Source: Microbacterium terregens
GTDB taxonomy: Bacteria > Pseudomonadota > Alphaproteobacteria > Sphingomonadales > Sphingomonadaceae
Length of the DNA stretch: 64,000 bases
NCBI RefSeq assembly: GCF_027922045.1
Contig: NZ_BSEX01000006.1
Location: 312,083 to 376,082, forward strand
Reading direction: 5' to 3'
Part shown: in pieces, positions 42,333 through 51,896 of the stretch
Layout: every line of letters begins with the position of its first letter
Position numbering within the stretch: the stretch's first letter is position 1
The notes under the pieces: model-generated
Database searches by the model: none
What the model was told of the DNA's origin: nothing
Seen by the model: the letters and a program-made list of their open reading frames with translations, nothing else
Position numbers and translations under genes: made by a program

Positions 42333-43031
42333 GTGCCGCCAAGTGATATCGTGCTTCCTGTCCCCGGCGGCTCCGCTCCGTCGGCAATGCTGGACCCAAT
42401 GCAGTTCAACCGCGACCTGCGGGCACTGCTTCCCGATCTGTCCCGCTATGCCGGATCCCTCGCGCGGGATGGGGATCTGGCTCAGGATTTGATCCAGGAA
42501 ACCGCGATCCGGGCGTGGCGCAATCGCGAGCGGTTTGTCGCCGGTACCAACTTCAAGGGCTGGCTCTATCGCATCTTGCGCAACTGTTTTCTCTCTCATG
42601 TCCGTCACCAGCGGGTCGCCCGGACCGATACGCTGGGTGACGACTTCCCCGACGTTCCGGTTGCGTGCGAGCAGGAAAGCATCGTCATGCTCAAGGACGT
42701 CCAGCGTTCCTGGAAAAGGCTAGCTCCGGAGCAGCAGCGGTCCATCCGGCTGATCGGGATCGAGGGGCGCAGCTACGAGGAGGCGGCCGCGATCGAGCAT
42801 GTGCCGCCGGGCACCATCAAGAGCAGGGTGGCCCGCGGCCGCGACCTGCTGCGCGCGATTGTCGAAGGAGACATGGCAGGTGCGGTGCCGCCCCCCATGG
42901 ACGCCGCCGACCGTGCGCCAATTCCTGTCTCCAGCCATGCTGCGAGCCTGTCAGACGAAGACCGTCTCCAGGTAGAAATCCTGCGAAAGTGGCGGGGACA
43001 GCGAACCTTCCCGAAGTCGCAGACGGCCTGA
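42333..43031 (+). CDS. ECF-family RNA polymerase sigma factor
   Basis: A 232-residue sigma factor. Region 2 (about 25-95) includes LAQDLIQETAIRAWRNRERF and NFKGWLYRILRNCFLSHVR. Region 4 (about 120-170) includes QQRSIRLIGIEGRSYEEAAA and VPPGTIKSRVARGRDLLR. The C-terminal 50 residues are disordered. The GTG at 42333 has CCGGAGCG upstream and is preferred over internal ATGs. Sequence and length suit the EcfG-like group of alphaproteobacteria, which drive the general stress response, but no NepR/PhyR partner lies next to it, so another ECF group is possible. Confidence 0.85.
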   Translation: MPPSDIVLPVPGGSAPSAMLDPMQFNRDLRALLPDLSRYAGSLARDGDLAQDLIQETAIRAWRNRERFVAGTNFKGWLYRILRNCFLSHVRHQRVARTDTLGDDFPDVPVACEQESIVMLKDVQRSWKRLAPEQQRSIRLIGIEGRSYEEAAAIEHVPPGTIKSRVARGRDLLRAIVEGDMAGAVPPPMDAADRAPIPVSSHAASLSDEDRLQVEILRKWRGQRTFPKSQTA

Positions 43032-43195
43032 TCCGCCTGCGATCTAACAGATGATCGTGGGTTTTTCCGGCCTGCAACTTGGCAGCCACTTCAGGAGGTT
43101 TTCCTGGTTCAACTCGGCAAAGGAGCGGAGCGTCCCAACGCGCCGACTCTCTTTGCCCGGAGAATGGATTTGCAGGACGGCTCCGCTAAGGGGCG

Positions 43196-43221
43196 TTGAC
43201 AAGCGGACAGTTATGTCCACT
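43196..43221 (+). promoter_or_regulatory. TetR operator overlapping the start codon of its own gene
   Basis: An inverted repeat AAGCGGACA-N4-TGTCCACTT (43201-43221, one mismatch) begins inside a TTGACA box at 43196. It contains the presumed ATG at 43213. Bound TetR would block both transcription and the start region of the operon. Confidence 0.65.
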
Positions 43222-43788
43222 TGCGAGCTGGTGACCATTCGGATCGATGCACGCCGGCACCGCCAGGCCCTCCTTGAGGCTGCGCGGGAGGTTTTTCTTC
43301 AGCACGGGATAACCGCGCCCCTTGAACTGGTGGTCGAGCGATCAGGCCTGGGGCGCGCCACCCTCTACCGGCATTTTCCGGACCGGGCTTCGCTCGCCCT
43401 GGCGATCGCGTCGGAGAGTCTCAATGCGCTCGAGCAGTGCGCAAGGACCGATGACGGTCGGCCCGCTTCCCTGAAAGACCTTCTAGGCCATCTCGGTCGG
43501 TCGCTTGTCACCAACCCGTTCCTCGCCGACGCCTGGCGCGTGACTGCATCCCGTGCCGAGGAAGCCCGCGAACTGGCTGATCGGTGGTGCGCGCTGTTCG
43601 AGGAACCGATCCGCCTGGCAATCGCCGATGGCACATGCCGGCCCGACCTCCGGGCTTCGGACATATCCTTGATCGGAGCGATGCTGAGCGCCTCCATCCG
43701 GGAGCCTGACGACGAGGCGCGGCAGCGGATGATCGAGCGCATGAAGGAACTGATCACGGACGGCCTGTGGAGCCGCGATCCATCATGA
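43213..43788 (+). CDS. TetR-family regulator heading the MFS efflux operon
   Basis: A 191-residue TetR protein with helix-turn-helix LEAAREVFLQHGITAPLELV followed by VERSGLGRATLYRHFPDRASL. The C-terminal domain is short. The ATG at 43213 lies within an inverted repeat; a GTG at 43231 is an alternative start. The gene ends inside the ATG of the pump gene (ATGA), so repressor and pump are produced from one transcript and the operon should be autoregulated. Confidence 0.85.
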   Translation: MSTCELVTIRIDARRHRQALLEAAREVFLQHGITAPLELVVERSGLGRATLYRHFPDRASLALAIASESLNALEQCARTDDGRPASLKDLLGHLGRSLVTNPFLADAWRVTASRAEEARELADRWCALFEEPIRLAIADGTCRPDLRASDISLIGAMLSASIREPDDEARQRMIERMKELITDGLWSRDPS

Positions 43789-45452
43789 GCACGCCGCTAG
43801 AGCCAATTCCGAACTGGACCGACGAGGAGAAGCCGTCGATGCCGGGGTCGCCGTCGACCCCGAAGCACACTCCACCCGTGCGGGTGGCATATATCACGAT
43901 CGCGTTCCTGCTTGGCATCACAGGTGGGCTCGGCAACGCACTGGTCAGCGCCAACCTGCAGAACATCCAGGGCTCTCTCGGCCTGACGCCGGTCCAGGCG
44001 GCCTGGTTGCCGGCCGCTTATGTGATGGTCAACATTTCGACCAGCCTGATCCTGCTCAAGTTTCGCCAGCAATTCGGACTGCGCCTCTTCGCCGAAATCG
44101 GCCTCCCGCTCTATGCCGCGGCGACCATCCTGCACCTGATCGTGGATAGCTATCCGACCGCCCTGTTGGCGCGGGGGATGAGCGGCTTTGCGGGCGCCAC
44201 AATCAGCACGTTGGCAATCTTCTACACCTTGCAGGCGTTTCCGAAGGCGAGGCTTGCCCAGGGATTGGTGGTCGGCCTGGGCATCTCGCAACTGGCGACA
44301 CCGCTCGCCTGGCTACTGTCCCCCGCACTGCTGGACCTTGGTGACTGGCGGACGCTCTACATGTTCGAATCCGGGCTGGCGCTGTGCTGCCTCGCTGCCG
44401 TGGTCTCGCTCAAACTGCCAGCGGGCATCCGCATCAAGGTGTTCGAGGGGCGCGACTTCCTGACCTTCGCGCTGGCTGCGCCTGCGCTTGCCCTGGTCGT
44501 TGCGGTGCTGGCACAGGGGCGGACCCAGTGGTGGACGGAGCAACCCTGGATCGCGGGCGCACTGATCGTGGCGATCATCCTGTTGGTTGCTGCGGCCTTT
44601 GTCGAACATCACCGCGCCAATCCCCTGATCCAGACGCGCTGGCTGGGCACCGCCTCGACTATCCGCTTCGCAATCGGAGCCATCGGCCTGCGCTTCCTGC
44701 TCTCCGAGCAGACCTATGGGGCCACCGGGCTCTTGCGGACGCTGGGCATGGGCGCGGAGCAGTTGCAGCCGCTTTATGCAGTGATGCTGGCCGGGCTGGT
44801 GGTCGGGATCGGCACAAGCGCGCTGACCTTCAACCAGAAGACGGTGGTCCCGCAGATCCTCGCGTCCGTGGTGCTGATCGCGATCGGCAGCTTCCTGGAT
44901 TGGAACGCCACCAGCCTGACGCGCCCGCACGACATGTTCCTCAGCCAGTTCTTGCTGTCAGTGGCCGGGGGGCTGTTCATGGGCCCGCTGCTGCTGGTCG
45001 GCGTCATGAGCGCGCTCAAGAACGGGCCGAACTATATCGTCAGCTTCGCCGTGCTGTTCGGCGTCAGCCAGTCGATCGGCGGCCTGGCCGGCCCGGCCAT
45101 CTTCGGCACCTTCCAGCAGTTTCGCCAGCATGAATATTCCGCCGCCATCAATGCCGGTGTCGATCCGACCAACCCGCTCGTGGCGCAGCGTCTCCAGATC
45201 CAGGGCCAGGTGTATGGCCGGGTCATCCCCGATCCCGTGCTGCGCCAGGCGCAGGGCACGGCGCTGCTCGCCCAGGCCTCCACACGCGAGGCGAACGTCC
45301 GCGCCTACAACGATGTCTTCCTCCTGAACGGCATCCTGGCGCTGCTTTTGCTGAGCTGGTCGCTGTTCAACGTCATCCGCCTTGCCATCAAGGCGAAGTC
45401 CAACCCTCCCGCCCCCGCCGGTCCCACGACCGGCGCTGCGGCATCGATCTGA
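43785..45452 (+). CDS. DHA2-type MFS drug exporter, EmrB-like
   Basis: A 555-residue MFS protein with a polar N-terminal tail and about 14 membrane helices (first at about 37, last at about 520). Motif C-like LVVGLGISQLATPLAWLLSP lies in helix 5 and supports a proton-driven drug/H+ antiporter. It is followed 10 bases later by a HlyD-type adaptor and an outer-membrane factor, the classic EmrAB-TolC tripartite pump. Substrates are probably hydrophobic weak acids or aromatic compounds. Confidence 0.9.
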   Translation: MSTPLEPIPNWTDEEKPSMPGSPSTPKHTPPVRVAYITIAFLLGITGGLGNALVSANLQNIQGSLGLTPVQAAWLPAAYVMVNISTSLILLKFRQQFGLRLFAEIGLPLYAAATILHLIVDSYPTALLARGMSGFAGATISTLAIFYTLQAFPKARLAQGLVVGLGISQLATPLAWLLSPALLDLGDWRTLYMFESGLALCCLAAVVSLKLPAGIRIKVFEGRDFLTFALAAPALALVVAVLAQGRTQWWTEQPWIAGALIVAIILLVAAAFVEHHRANPLIQTRWLGTASTIRFAIGAIGLRFLLSEQTYGATGLLRTLGMGAEQLQPLYAVMLAGLVVGIGTSALTFNQKTVVPQILASVVLIAIGSFLDWNATSLTRPHDMFLSQFLLSVAGGLFMGPLLLVGVMSALKNGPNYIVSFAVLFGVSQSIGGLAGPAIFGTFQQFRQHEYSAAINAGVDPTNPLVAQRLQIQGQVYGRVIPDPVLRQAQGTALLAQASTREANVRAYNDVFLLNGILALLLLSWSLFNVIRLAIKAKSNPPAPAGPTTGAAASI

Positions 45453-45462
45453 GAGAAACCTG

Positions 45463-46656
45463 ATGGCAGACGCGCCAATCATCCGCCCGGAAAGCGACGA
45501 GCCTGACAAGCCCGAAGAACACGCCTCCACGCTGGTGGATGCGGGTGGCCGCCCGTTGAGCGCAGACGCTCCACCCGCCGCGGCTGAACCGCCCAAGACC
45601 ATCAAGCCCCGCCGCTTCACCGTAGCCCTCATGGCCGGGGTTGCCGTGGTGGGCGTGCTGCTGATCCTTGCCGCGTGGCGGATATGGCCGTTCACCGGCA
45701 CGATGGTCGTCACCGAGAACAGCTACGTCCGCGGCCAGATCACGGTGATGGCGCCGCAGGTGAACGGCTATGTCGCCGAGGTGCTGGTGCGCGACTTCCA
45801 GCATGTGAAGGCGGGGCAGCCGCTGCTACGGATCGACGATCGCATCTATCGCCAGCAACTCGAACAGGCGGAAGGCCAGCTCGACGCGGCCGAGGCCAAC
45901 CTCGCCAATGCCGTCCAGACGATCGCGCAGAACGAGGCGGACATCGAGGCGCGCCGTGCCGATCTGCTTGCTGCCGAGGCCGAACGGGATCGCGCCGCGG
46001 CCGACGAGCGGCGCGTCGATGATCTATCCGAACGCGGATCGGTCTCGCTGCGCGAGCGCGATCGGATCCGCGCGACCGCACGAGCAAGCACTGCCGACGT
46101 GATGAAGGCGCGCGCGGCCATCCGCATCGCCGAGGAAACGGTGAAAGCCACGCGCGTATCGCGGCTCGGGCTGGAGGCGCAGGTAAAGACTGCCAAGGCG
46201 CAGCGCGACCTCGCGCGGATCAACCTGGCTAATACCGTCATCTACGCACCCAAGGCCGGGCAGTTGAGCGAAGCGAGCGTCCGTCAGGGGCAATATGTCT
46301 CGGCCGGGTCGCAACTCCTGTTCCTGGTACCCGAAAGCCTGTGGGTCATCGCCAACTACAAGGAGACCCAGACCCGCAATATTCGGCCTGGACAGGTCGC
46401 CACCTTCAAGGTCGATGCACTCGGCGATGAGCAACTCACCGGCCGTGTCGAGGGCTTTGCGCCGGCGACCGGATCCGAGTTCAGTGTGCTCCGCCCGGAT
46501 AACGCCAGCGGCAACTTCACCAAGGTCGTGCAGCGCATTCCGATCCGGATCACGATCGATCCCGGCCAGCCGCTCGCGAACCGGCTGCGCCCCGGCATGT
46601 CGGTCGTGACGCGAGTGGAGACGGCGGGCGCGACCGGCGAGGGAAGCGCCCGATGA
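45463..46656 (+). CDS. HlyD-family adaptor, EmrA-like
   Basis: A 397-residue adaptor with a Pro-rich cytoplasmic tail, one membrane helix (about 50-72), the lipoyl domain VTENSYVRGQITVMAPQVNG with YVAEVLVRDFQHVKAGQPLL, a long coiled-coil hairpin (about 130-250), and a barrel domain (GQVATFKVDALGDEQLTGRV). The length and the tail fit EmrA. The next gene's start overlaps its stop by four bases. Confidence 0.9.
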   Translation: MADAPIIRPESDEPDKPEEHASTLVDAGGRPLSADAPPAAAEPPKTIKPRRFTVALMAGVAVVGVLLILAAWRIWPFTGTMVVTENSYVRGQITVMAPQVNGYVAEVLVRDFQHVKAGQPLLRIDDRIYRQQLEQAEGQLDAAEANLANAVQTIAQNEADIEARRADLLAAEAERDRAAADERRVDDLSERGSVSLRERDRIRATARASTADVMKARAAIRIAEETVKATRVSRLGLEAQVKTAKAQRDLARINLANTVIYAPKAGQLSEASVRQGQYVSAGSQLLFLVPESLWVIANYKETQTRNIRPGQVATFKVDALGDEQLTGRVEGFAPATGSEFSVLRPDNASGNFTKVVQRIPIRITIDPGQPLANRLRPGMSVVTRVETAGATGEGSAR

Positions 46657-48053
46657 GACGTGTGCGTCCGACCGCCGCGGCAGGGGCGGCACTTGCGCTC
46701 GTCGGCTGCATGCCTGCCGATGTGCGCCCGCCCGCGACGGCCTCCGTCACCGCGCCGGCGGGTTGGCGCGACGGCACTGCCGGCAATGCGGCGATCGACC
46801 CGCAGTGGTGGCAGGCGTTCGAGGATCAGGCGCTCACCGCGCTGATCGAGCGGGCCCTCGCGCGCAACACCGACGTGCTGGCTGCCGCGGCTCGCATCCG
46901 GGAGGCGCAGGCATCCATCCGGACGGCACGCTCGGCGGCGCTGCCCACGCTCGATGCCGTTGGAGGGGCGCAGCACGGGCGCGATCTCGGCACGGCCGGG
47001 GCGACGACGAGCACCGCCATCCAGCCTGAACTCCAGCTCAACTGGCAGGTGGATCTGTTCGGTCGGCTCTCTCGCCTCACCGATGCCGCGCGACTGCGCT
47101 ACGTTGCCAGCCAAGCGGATCGTGACGCGACCGCGCTGGCGGTTTCGGCTCAGGTCGCCCAGGCCTATATCGGCTTGCTCGCGCTCGACGCGCAGTTGCT
47201 AGTGTCGCAGCAGACGGTGACCTCGCGGGCGGAGGCGCTACGGCTCGCCGCCGATCAGGCGCGGGTCGGCTATACCTCGCAGTTCGAGCTCACCCAGGCC
47301 GAGTCCGAATATGAGGCCGTGCAGCAGGCGATCCCCCGGCTTCAGTTCGCGATCCGCGCCCAGGAAAATGCGCTGAGCCGGCTGACCGGGGACCTGCCGG
47401 GAGCCATCGTCCGGGGGCGCAGCCTGCGGGAGTTCCTGCCACCGGCTGTGCCGGCCACGCTGCCCTCGGATCTTCTGCGTCGCCGTCCCGACATCGCCAG
47501 CGCGGAACTCGCCGTTGCGGCGGCCGACGCGACGCTCGCCTCGGATCGCGCTGCCTTCCTGCCGCAGGTCGCCATCTCGGCTGCGCTGGGTCAGCTCTTC
47601 GTCAACGCGCTGGATTACGATCCGGTCACGATCTGGAGCGTCGGCGGCAGCGTGCTCGCGCCACTCTTCGCGGGCGGGCGCCTGAGTGCGCAGGTCGATG
47701 CAACCGCGGCGCAGCGCGACCAGGCCGCGTTCGCCTATCGCGGCACGGTGCTGACCGCGTTCGAGGAGGTCGAGACCGCCCTGAGCGGGGTCACCCGCTA
47801 TGCCGAGCAGATCGAGCGGCTCCACAATCGCCGCATCATCCTACAACGGTCGGTCGCGCTCGCCACCGACCGCTATCAGGGCGGCTATGCTTCCTATCTC
47901 GAGCAGCTGGACGCGCAGCGGGCGCTCTACTCGACCGAACTCGACGCCATCAGCGTGCGGCAATCGCAGCTCGAAAACATCGTGACGCTGTACCGAGCGC
48001 TCGGCGGTGGCTGGCAGGGGGCCGGACTGACCGACGGCGCAACCCGCCGGTGA
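46653..48053 (+). CDS. NodT-family outer-membrane factor of the MFS pump
   Basis: A 466-residue outer-membrane efflux protein with a lipoprotein signal (ALVGC, Cys near residue 19) and two OEP repeats (DPQWWQAFEDQALTALIERA, LNWQVDLFGRLSRLTDAARL, RRRPDIASAELAVAAADATL). It overlaps the EmrA-like gene by four bases and completes the tripartite pump. Confidence 0.9.
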   Translation: MRRVRPTAAAGAALALVGCMPADVRPPATASVTAPAGWRDGTAGNAAIDPQWWQAFEDQALTALIERALARNTDVLAAAARIREAQASIRTARSAALPTLDAVGGAQHGRDLGTAGATTSTAIQPELQLNWQVDLFGRLSRLTDAARLRYVASQADRDATALAVSAQVAQAYIGLLALDAQLLVSQQTVTSRAEALRLAADQARVGYTSQFELTQAESEYEAVQQAIPRLQFAIRAQENALSRLTGDLPGAIVRGRSLREFLPPAVPATLPSDLLRRRPDIASAELAVAAADATLASDRAAFLPQVAISAALGQLFVNALDYDPVTIWSVGGSVLAPLFAGGRLSAQVDATAAQRDQAAFAYRGTVLTAFEEVETALSGVTRYAEQIERLHNRRIILQRSVALATDRYQGGYASYLEQLDAQRALYSTELDAISVRQSQLENIVTLYRALGGGWQGAGLTDGATRR

Positions 48054-48187
48054 CCCTCAAGCGGCCAGGCGGCTCCCATGCGCAACGACTGCCGCCGCGC
48101 GTTTCCGCACCCGGCCTGCCTGCCCGTGCCGCACCCCGCGGCCCCGACATACCCGAACCCCATTTACCCTGGAGCGCCGCTGGCCGT

Positions 48188-49396
48188 ATGCACAAATGCC
48201 TGACCTTTCTTCCGGCGGCGGCTCTTGCCGCCGGACTGCCCGCCACCGCATCCGCTCAGCAGGGCATCGAGACGTTGATCGGCCGTGTCGAGGCCGGCTC
48301 GGGGGGTGAAGCACGGCTCGAGGTTCGCCTGCTCAACACCGGCCCCGGGTCCGCCGAGGCACGCTTGCCTGACACCGTCGAGGCACGGATCGAGGCACCC
48401 GACGCCGCGTACGCTTCACGCGCCGTCACGTTGCGGCGCGACGCGGCAACCGCTGAGAGGATCACCATCGCACCCGGAAGCTTTGCCACTGCGCGCTACC
48501 GGTTGGGGAGCGAGGACTTCCAGGATGGCGGCGTGATTTCCGTGCCGGGGTGGGGCGGGCAGACGGTCACGCTCGCGAGGGCGACCCCGGCGCCATCGGC
48601 TCCGGCGCAGCAGCCCGATTCCCAGCTGGCCGACGCAGCGCCGGCAACCCCGCCACCGACCGACCGCACCATCGGCAATGCCTTTCTCGAGAACCTGAGC
48701 GCGTACGAGCCGATCTACGCCGCCTATGGTCCCGGCACCAACAGCGACGCGCGCCTGCAGATCAGCTTCAAGTACCGGCTGTTCGGCAGCCGCGCGCGGG
48801 AGGATGGCCGAGCGTCCGAAGACGGGCTCTATTTCGGCTATACGCAGCGGATGTTCTGGGATCTGGGCGCCGAGTCCTCGCCCTTCCGCAACATCGATTT
48901 CCAGCCAGAGGTCTTCTACGTCACGCCGGCCAAGGCCCTGTCCCACAAGGCCACGTTGAGCGCGCAGGCTGGCTTGCGCCACGAATCCAATGGGCGCGAG
49001 GGCGAGGAGTCGCGCAGCCTCAACACCTTCTACCTGGCTCCGATGGCCGCGTTCTCGCTGGGCGGAGACACCCGGCTGACGGTGGCCCCGCGCGCATGGT
49101 TCTATATTGGCGACCTTTCGGACAATGCCGATGTTCGCCGCTATCGCGGCAATACCGGGCTGTTCGTCGAAGTCGGCGAAGACGACGGGCTGCGCCTGTC
49201 CACGTCGAGCCGCTTCAACTTCGGCAGCGGCAAGGGGTCGGTCGCGGCGGACGTCTCCTATCCCCTGCGCCGCATCCTCGGCGGCGCTCCGGACTTCTAC
49301 CTCTTCGGACAGACGTTTCTGGGCTACGGCGAAAACCTGCTCGACTATAACCGCCGCACGACGCGCCTTCGCATCGGCGTAGCGCTTGTGAGGTAG
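48188..49396 (+). CDS. Outer-membrane phospholipase A-like protein
   Basis: A 402-residue exported protein. The signal peptide is cleaved near residue 24 (TASAQ). Residues 25-130 form an extra beta-rich N-terminal domain and a Pro-rich linker. The C-terminal part (about 160-402) is a PldA-type beta barrel with the active-site block LRHESNGREGEESRSLN, in which His, Ser and Asn correspond to the PldA catalytic residues. It ends in a typical outer-membrane VALVR-type strand. It cleaves phospholipids that reach the outer leaflet. It follows the efflux genes on the same strand with a gap of 134 bases and probably shares their induction. Confidence 0.85.
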   Translation: MHKCLTFLPAAALAAGLPATASAQQGIETLIGRVEAGSGGEARLEVRLLNTGPGSAEARLPDTVEARIEAPDAAYASRAVTLRRDAATAERITIAPGSFATARYRLGSEDFQDGGVISVPGWGGQTVTLARATPAPSAPAQQPDSQLADAAPATPPPTDRTIGNAFLENLSAYEPIYAAYGPGTNSDARLQISFKYRLFGSRAREDGRASEDGLYFGYTQRMFWDLGAESSPFRNIDFQPEVFYVTPAKALSHKATLSAQAGLRHESNGREGEESRSLNTFYLAPMAAFSLGGDTRLTVAPRAWFYIGDLSDNADVRRYRGNTGLFVEVGEDDGLRLSTSSRFNFGSGKGSVAADVSYPLRRILGGAPDFYLFGQTFLGYGENLLDYNRRTTRLRIGVALVR

Positions 49397-49398
49397 GC

Positions 49399-50999
49399 AT
49401 GGCCCTGAAGATCATCGGCGCGCTGCTCCTGGCGCTTTTCGCGACGGGCGAGGCGATCCGGGTCTTCAACCCGCTTCCCCCGCTCGAGCCGCATCTCCCG
49501 TCGCAGGCGCTGAGCGACACCGCAGGCACGCCACTCGGCCAGGGTGTCACGCCGATGGTGACCGCGCATCCGGGCCTGACGGGTCTTCACATGCTCAACG
49601 ACGGCCGCAGCGCGTTCGCCGCGCGCGTGCTGCTCGCCCGTGCCGCAACCCGTAGCCTCGATATCCAATATTATATCTGGCACGGCGATCTCTCGGGCAC
49701 GCTGCTGCTCGAGGAAGTGTACACCGCCGCAGAGCGCGGAGTGCGCGTACGGCTGCTGGTCGACGATAATGGCATCGCCGGCCTTGATGCGCCGTTCGCC
49801 GCGCTCGACGCCCATCCCAATATCGAAGTGCGGCTCTACAACCCGTTCATCGTGCGGCGGCCCAAGCCGATCGGCTATCTCGCCGATTTCCCGCGACTCA
49901 ACCGGCGCATGCACAACAAGAGCTTCACTGCCGACAATCAGCTGACGATCATCGGTGGGCGCAATGTCGGGGATGAATATTTCGGCGCGCGCGACGAAGG
50001 GCTGTTCGCCGATCTCGACGTGCTGGCAGCGGGCACGGCAGTCGCCGACGTCTCGCGCCAGTTCGACCGCTATTGGGCGAGCCAGTCCGCCTATCCCGCC
50101 GCCCGCATTCTTCCGCCGGTCTCCTCCGGGGCCCTCGTAGCAATCCGGGACGCGGCGGCCGAGGCGCGCCGCGATCCCGCCGCCCAGGCCTATGTCGAGG
50201 CGGCCCAGTCGCTCCCCTTTGTGGAGCAGGCGAAGCGGGGAACGCTCGCGTTCGAATGGGCTCCGGTACGGTTGGTCAGCGACGATCCCGCCAAGACGCT
50301 CGGCGGGGGTGGGCGCCAGGGCCTCCTGTTGACGAGGCTCGGTGAGATCATCGGCACCCCTCGCCGGGAGCTGGGGCTGGTTTCCGGCTATTTCGTACCC
50401 ACGAAGGCGGGCAGAACGCATTCGCAAAGCTCGCGCAGGACGGCGTCGCTGTCAGTATCCTGAGCAACGCACTGGAGACGACGGATGTCGGCATCGTTCA
50501 TGCCGGCTATGCCCACCGCCGCAAGTCGATGCTGAAGGCTGGCGTCCGGTTGTTCGAAATGCGAGTGCCCAGGGGCGGTGAGGATGCCGTACCATGGTCG
50601 CGGAACCTGCTCGGCACCGGCTCTGGGTCGCGGATCGGCGGCTCTTCAGGCACGGTGCTCCGGTCGAGCGCCTCGACGCTGCACGCCAAGACCTTCACCG
50701 TCGATCGCACGCGGATGTTCATCGGCTCGTTCAACTTCGATCCGCGCTCGGTGCACCTCAACACCGAACTCGGCTTCGTCGTCGAAACTTCGGCCATGGC
50801 ATCGCGGCTGCAAGGCAGTTTCGAGAAGCTCATCCCGCAGCGAGCCTATCAGGTCGTCCTAGGCAGCGATGGCGATCTCGTCTGGATCGAACGCGATGGA
50901 AGCCGCGAAATCCGTCACGAGACCGAGCCAGGAACGACCTTGCTGCAGCGAGCGAGCATAGCAGTCCTGAGCCGCCTCCCGATCGAATGGCTTCTCTGA
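49399..50999 (+). pseudogene. Phospholipase D family protein (YmdC/ClsC-like), one frameshift
   Basis: Starting two bases after the phospholipase A gene, the first frame encodes a hydrophobic N terminus, the PLD domain LDIQYYIWHGDLSGTLLLEE and the first HKD motif MHNKSFTADNQLTIIGGRN. At about 50410, after SGYFVPTKAG, the frame is lost and stops at 50463. The continuation (AFAKLAQDGVAVSILSNALE, RRKSMLKAGVRLFEM, second HKD motif LHAKTFTVDRTRMFIGSFN) is read in another frame to the stop at 50999. The joined product would be a normal-length cardiolipin-synthase-like enzyme. A single indel could be a recent mutation or a sequence error. Confidence 0.85.
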
Positions 51000-51609
51000 C
51001 CCTCATGCCGGGGGGCTAGCGGCGGGTTGATTGATGGGCGCAAATTCCATGACCTTGTCGCCGAAGTCCTGACACCCGGGCGTCGCATATTATGCAGCTT
51101 CTGCAACAACGTAATGGCGGCAAGTGGGTAGATTGGGGCCTGTCCGCGTTCGAGCAGCGGTCAGCGAAGCAGCCCTTCTTTCAAACGGCAGGTAGCGGGC
51201 GCAGATGCCTGCCGGTTGTGGTTAGCTGCCCACCCGCTTTGGTTGGTCAGTAATTAGCCGACAGCGTCCCACTTGCTGCGAGCGTAGAAGGCAGCAGATA
51301 CGCTACGTCCGGAATACAACCGCGCGCATGGCCGTCCGCGTTGAAAGCGTTCGGCCTGTGGTCAGGCGGCTGTTCAACGAAGGAGCGGGAGCGGACGGGC
51401 GAGCACTACCCGCTAATCGTCATCCAAGAGGCGGGCTTGGACGGCTTCTGGATACATCGCTGCCTCGTGCGCGAGAGCCCGCAAATCTCAACCAACGGCA
51501 ATCATTGCGAGGCGCTCGCGCACTTCTTCAAGGCGACCCTTAACCACCAGGGCAATGACATTCTCTTGGAAGCACAACCGTTCGCGTACGTTCGCCAGGA
51601 GCCCAAACC
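51000..51609. other. Non-coding island end
   Basis: About 600 bases between the phospholipase D gene and the attachment repeat. Short frames exist, but none has a family match or good start. No integrase remnant could be confirmed. Confidence 0.5.
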
Positions 51610-51689
51610 AAAGTGGGCATGGCAGTGGGCAGCGCGACTGCCGAGTCTAATAAGTCGCTGAAAAGTAACAAGTTCTGGCGGAGAGGGAG
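51610..51689. repeat. Right attachment-like repeat overlapping the tRNA-Ser 3' end
   Basis: This is the partner of 4686-4764. Its last 14 bases are the 3' end of the intact tRNA-Ser gene, and the 65 bases to the left are the end of the island. The two copies lie about 46.9 kb apart in direct orientation. Confidence 0.75.
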
Positions 51690-51765
51690 GGATTCGAACC
51701 CTCGGAACCCTTGCGGGCTCAACGGTTTTCGAGACCGCCCCGATCGACCACTCCGGCACCTCTCC
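51676..51765 (-). tRNA. tRNA-Ser (anticodon CGA)
   Basis: A 90-base class II tRNA with acceptor GGAGAGG/CCTCTCC, discriminator G and encoded CCA. The anticodon loop is CTCGAAA, and a long variable arm (GAGCCCGCAAGGGTTC) and the T-arm GGGTTCGAATCCC are present. It reads codon UCG. Its 3' end is the probable integration site of the island. Confidence 0.95.
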
Positions 51766-51896
51766 GCAGAGGTTTGGCGCGATCCGTTCCTGAGAAGAAA
51801 CAGCGCGCCGGTCAGCGAGCGGTCGCCGTTAGGCCAAAGCGTTCGGGAGTGCAAGCGCCTCCTTGTGCCTTTTTCTCCCGGGATTAGATATTGTGC

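Noticed and set aside
51341..51661. Plus-strand frame of about 106 codons ending at the right att repeat.
   Set aside because: It has no family match and poor codon usage, and it could not be aligned by eye with any integrase end.
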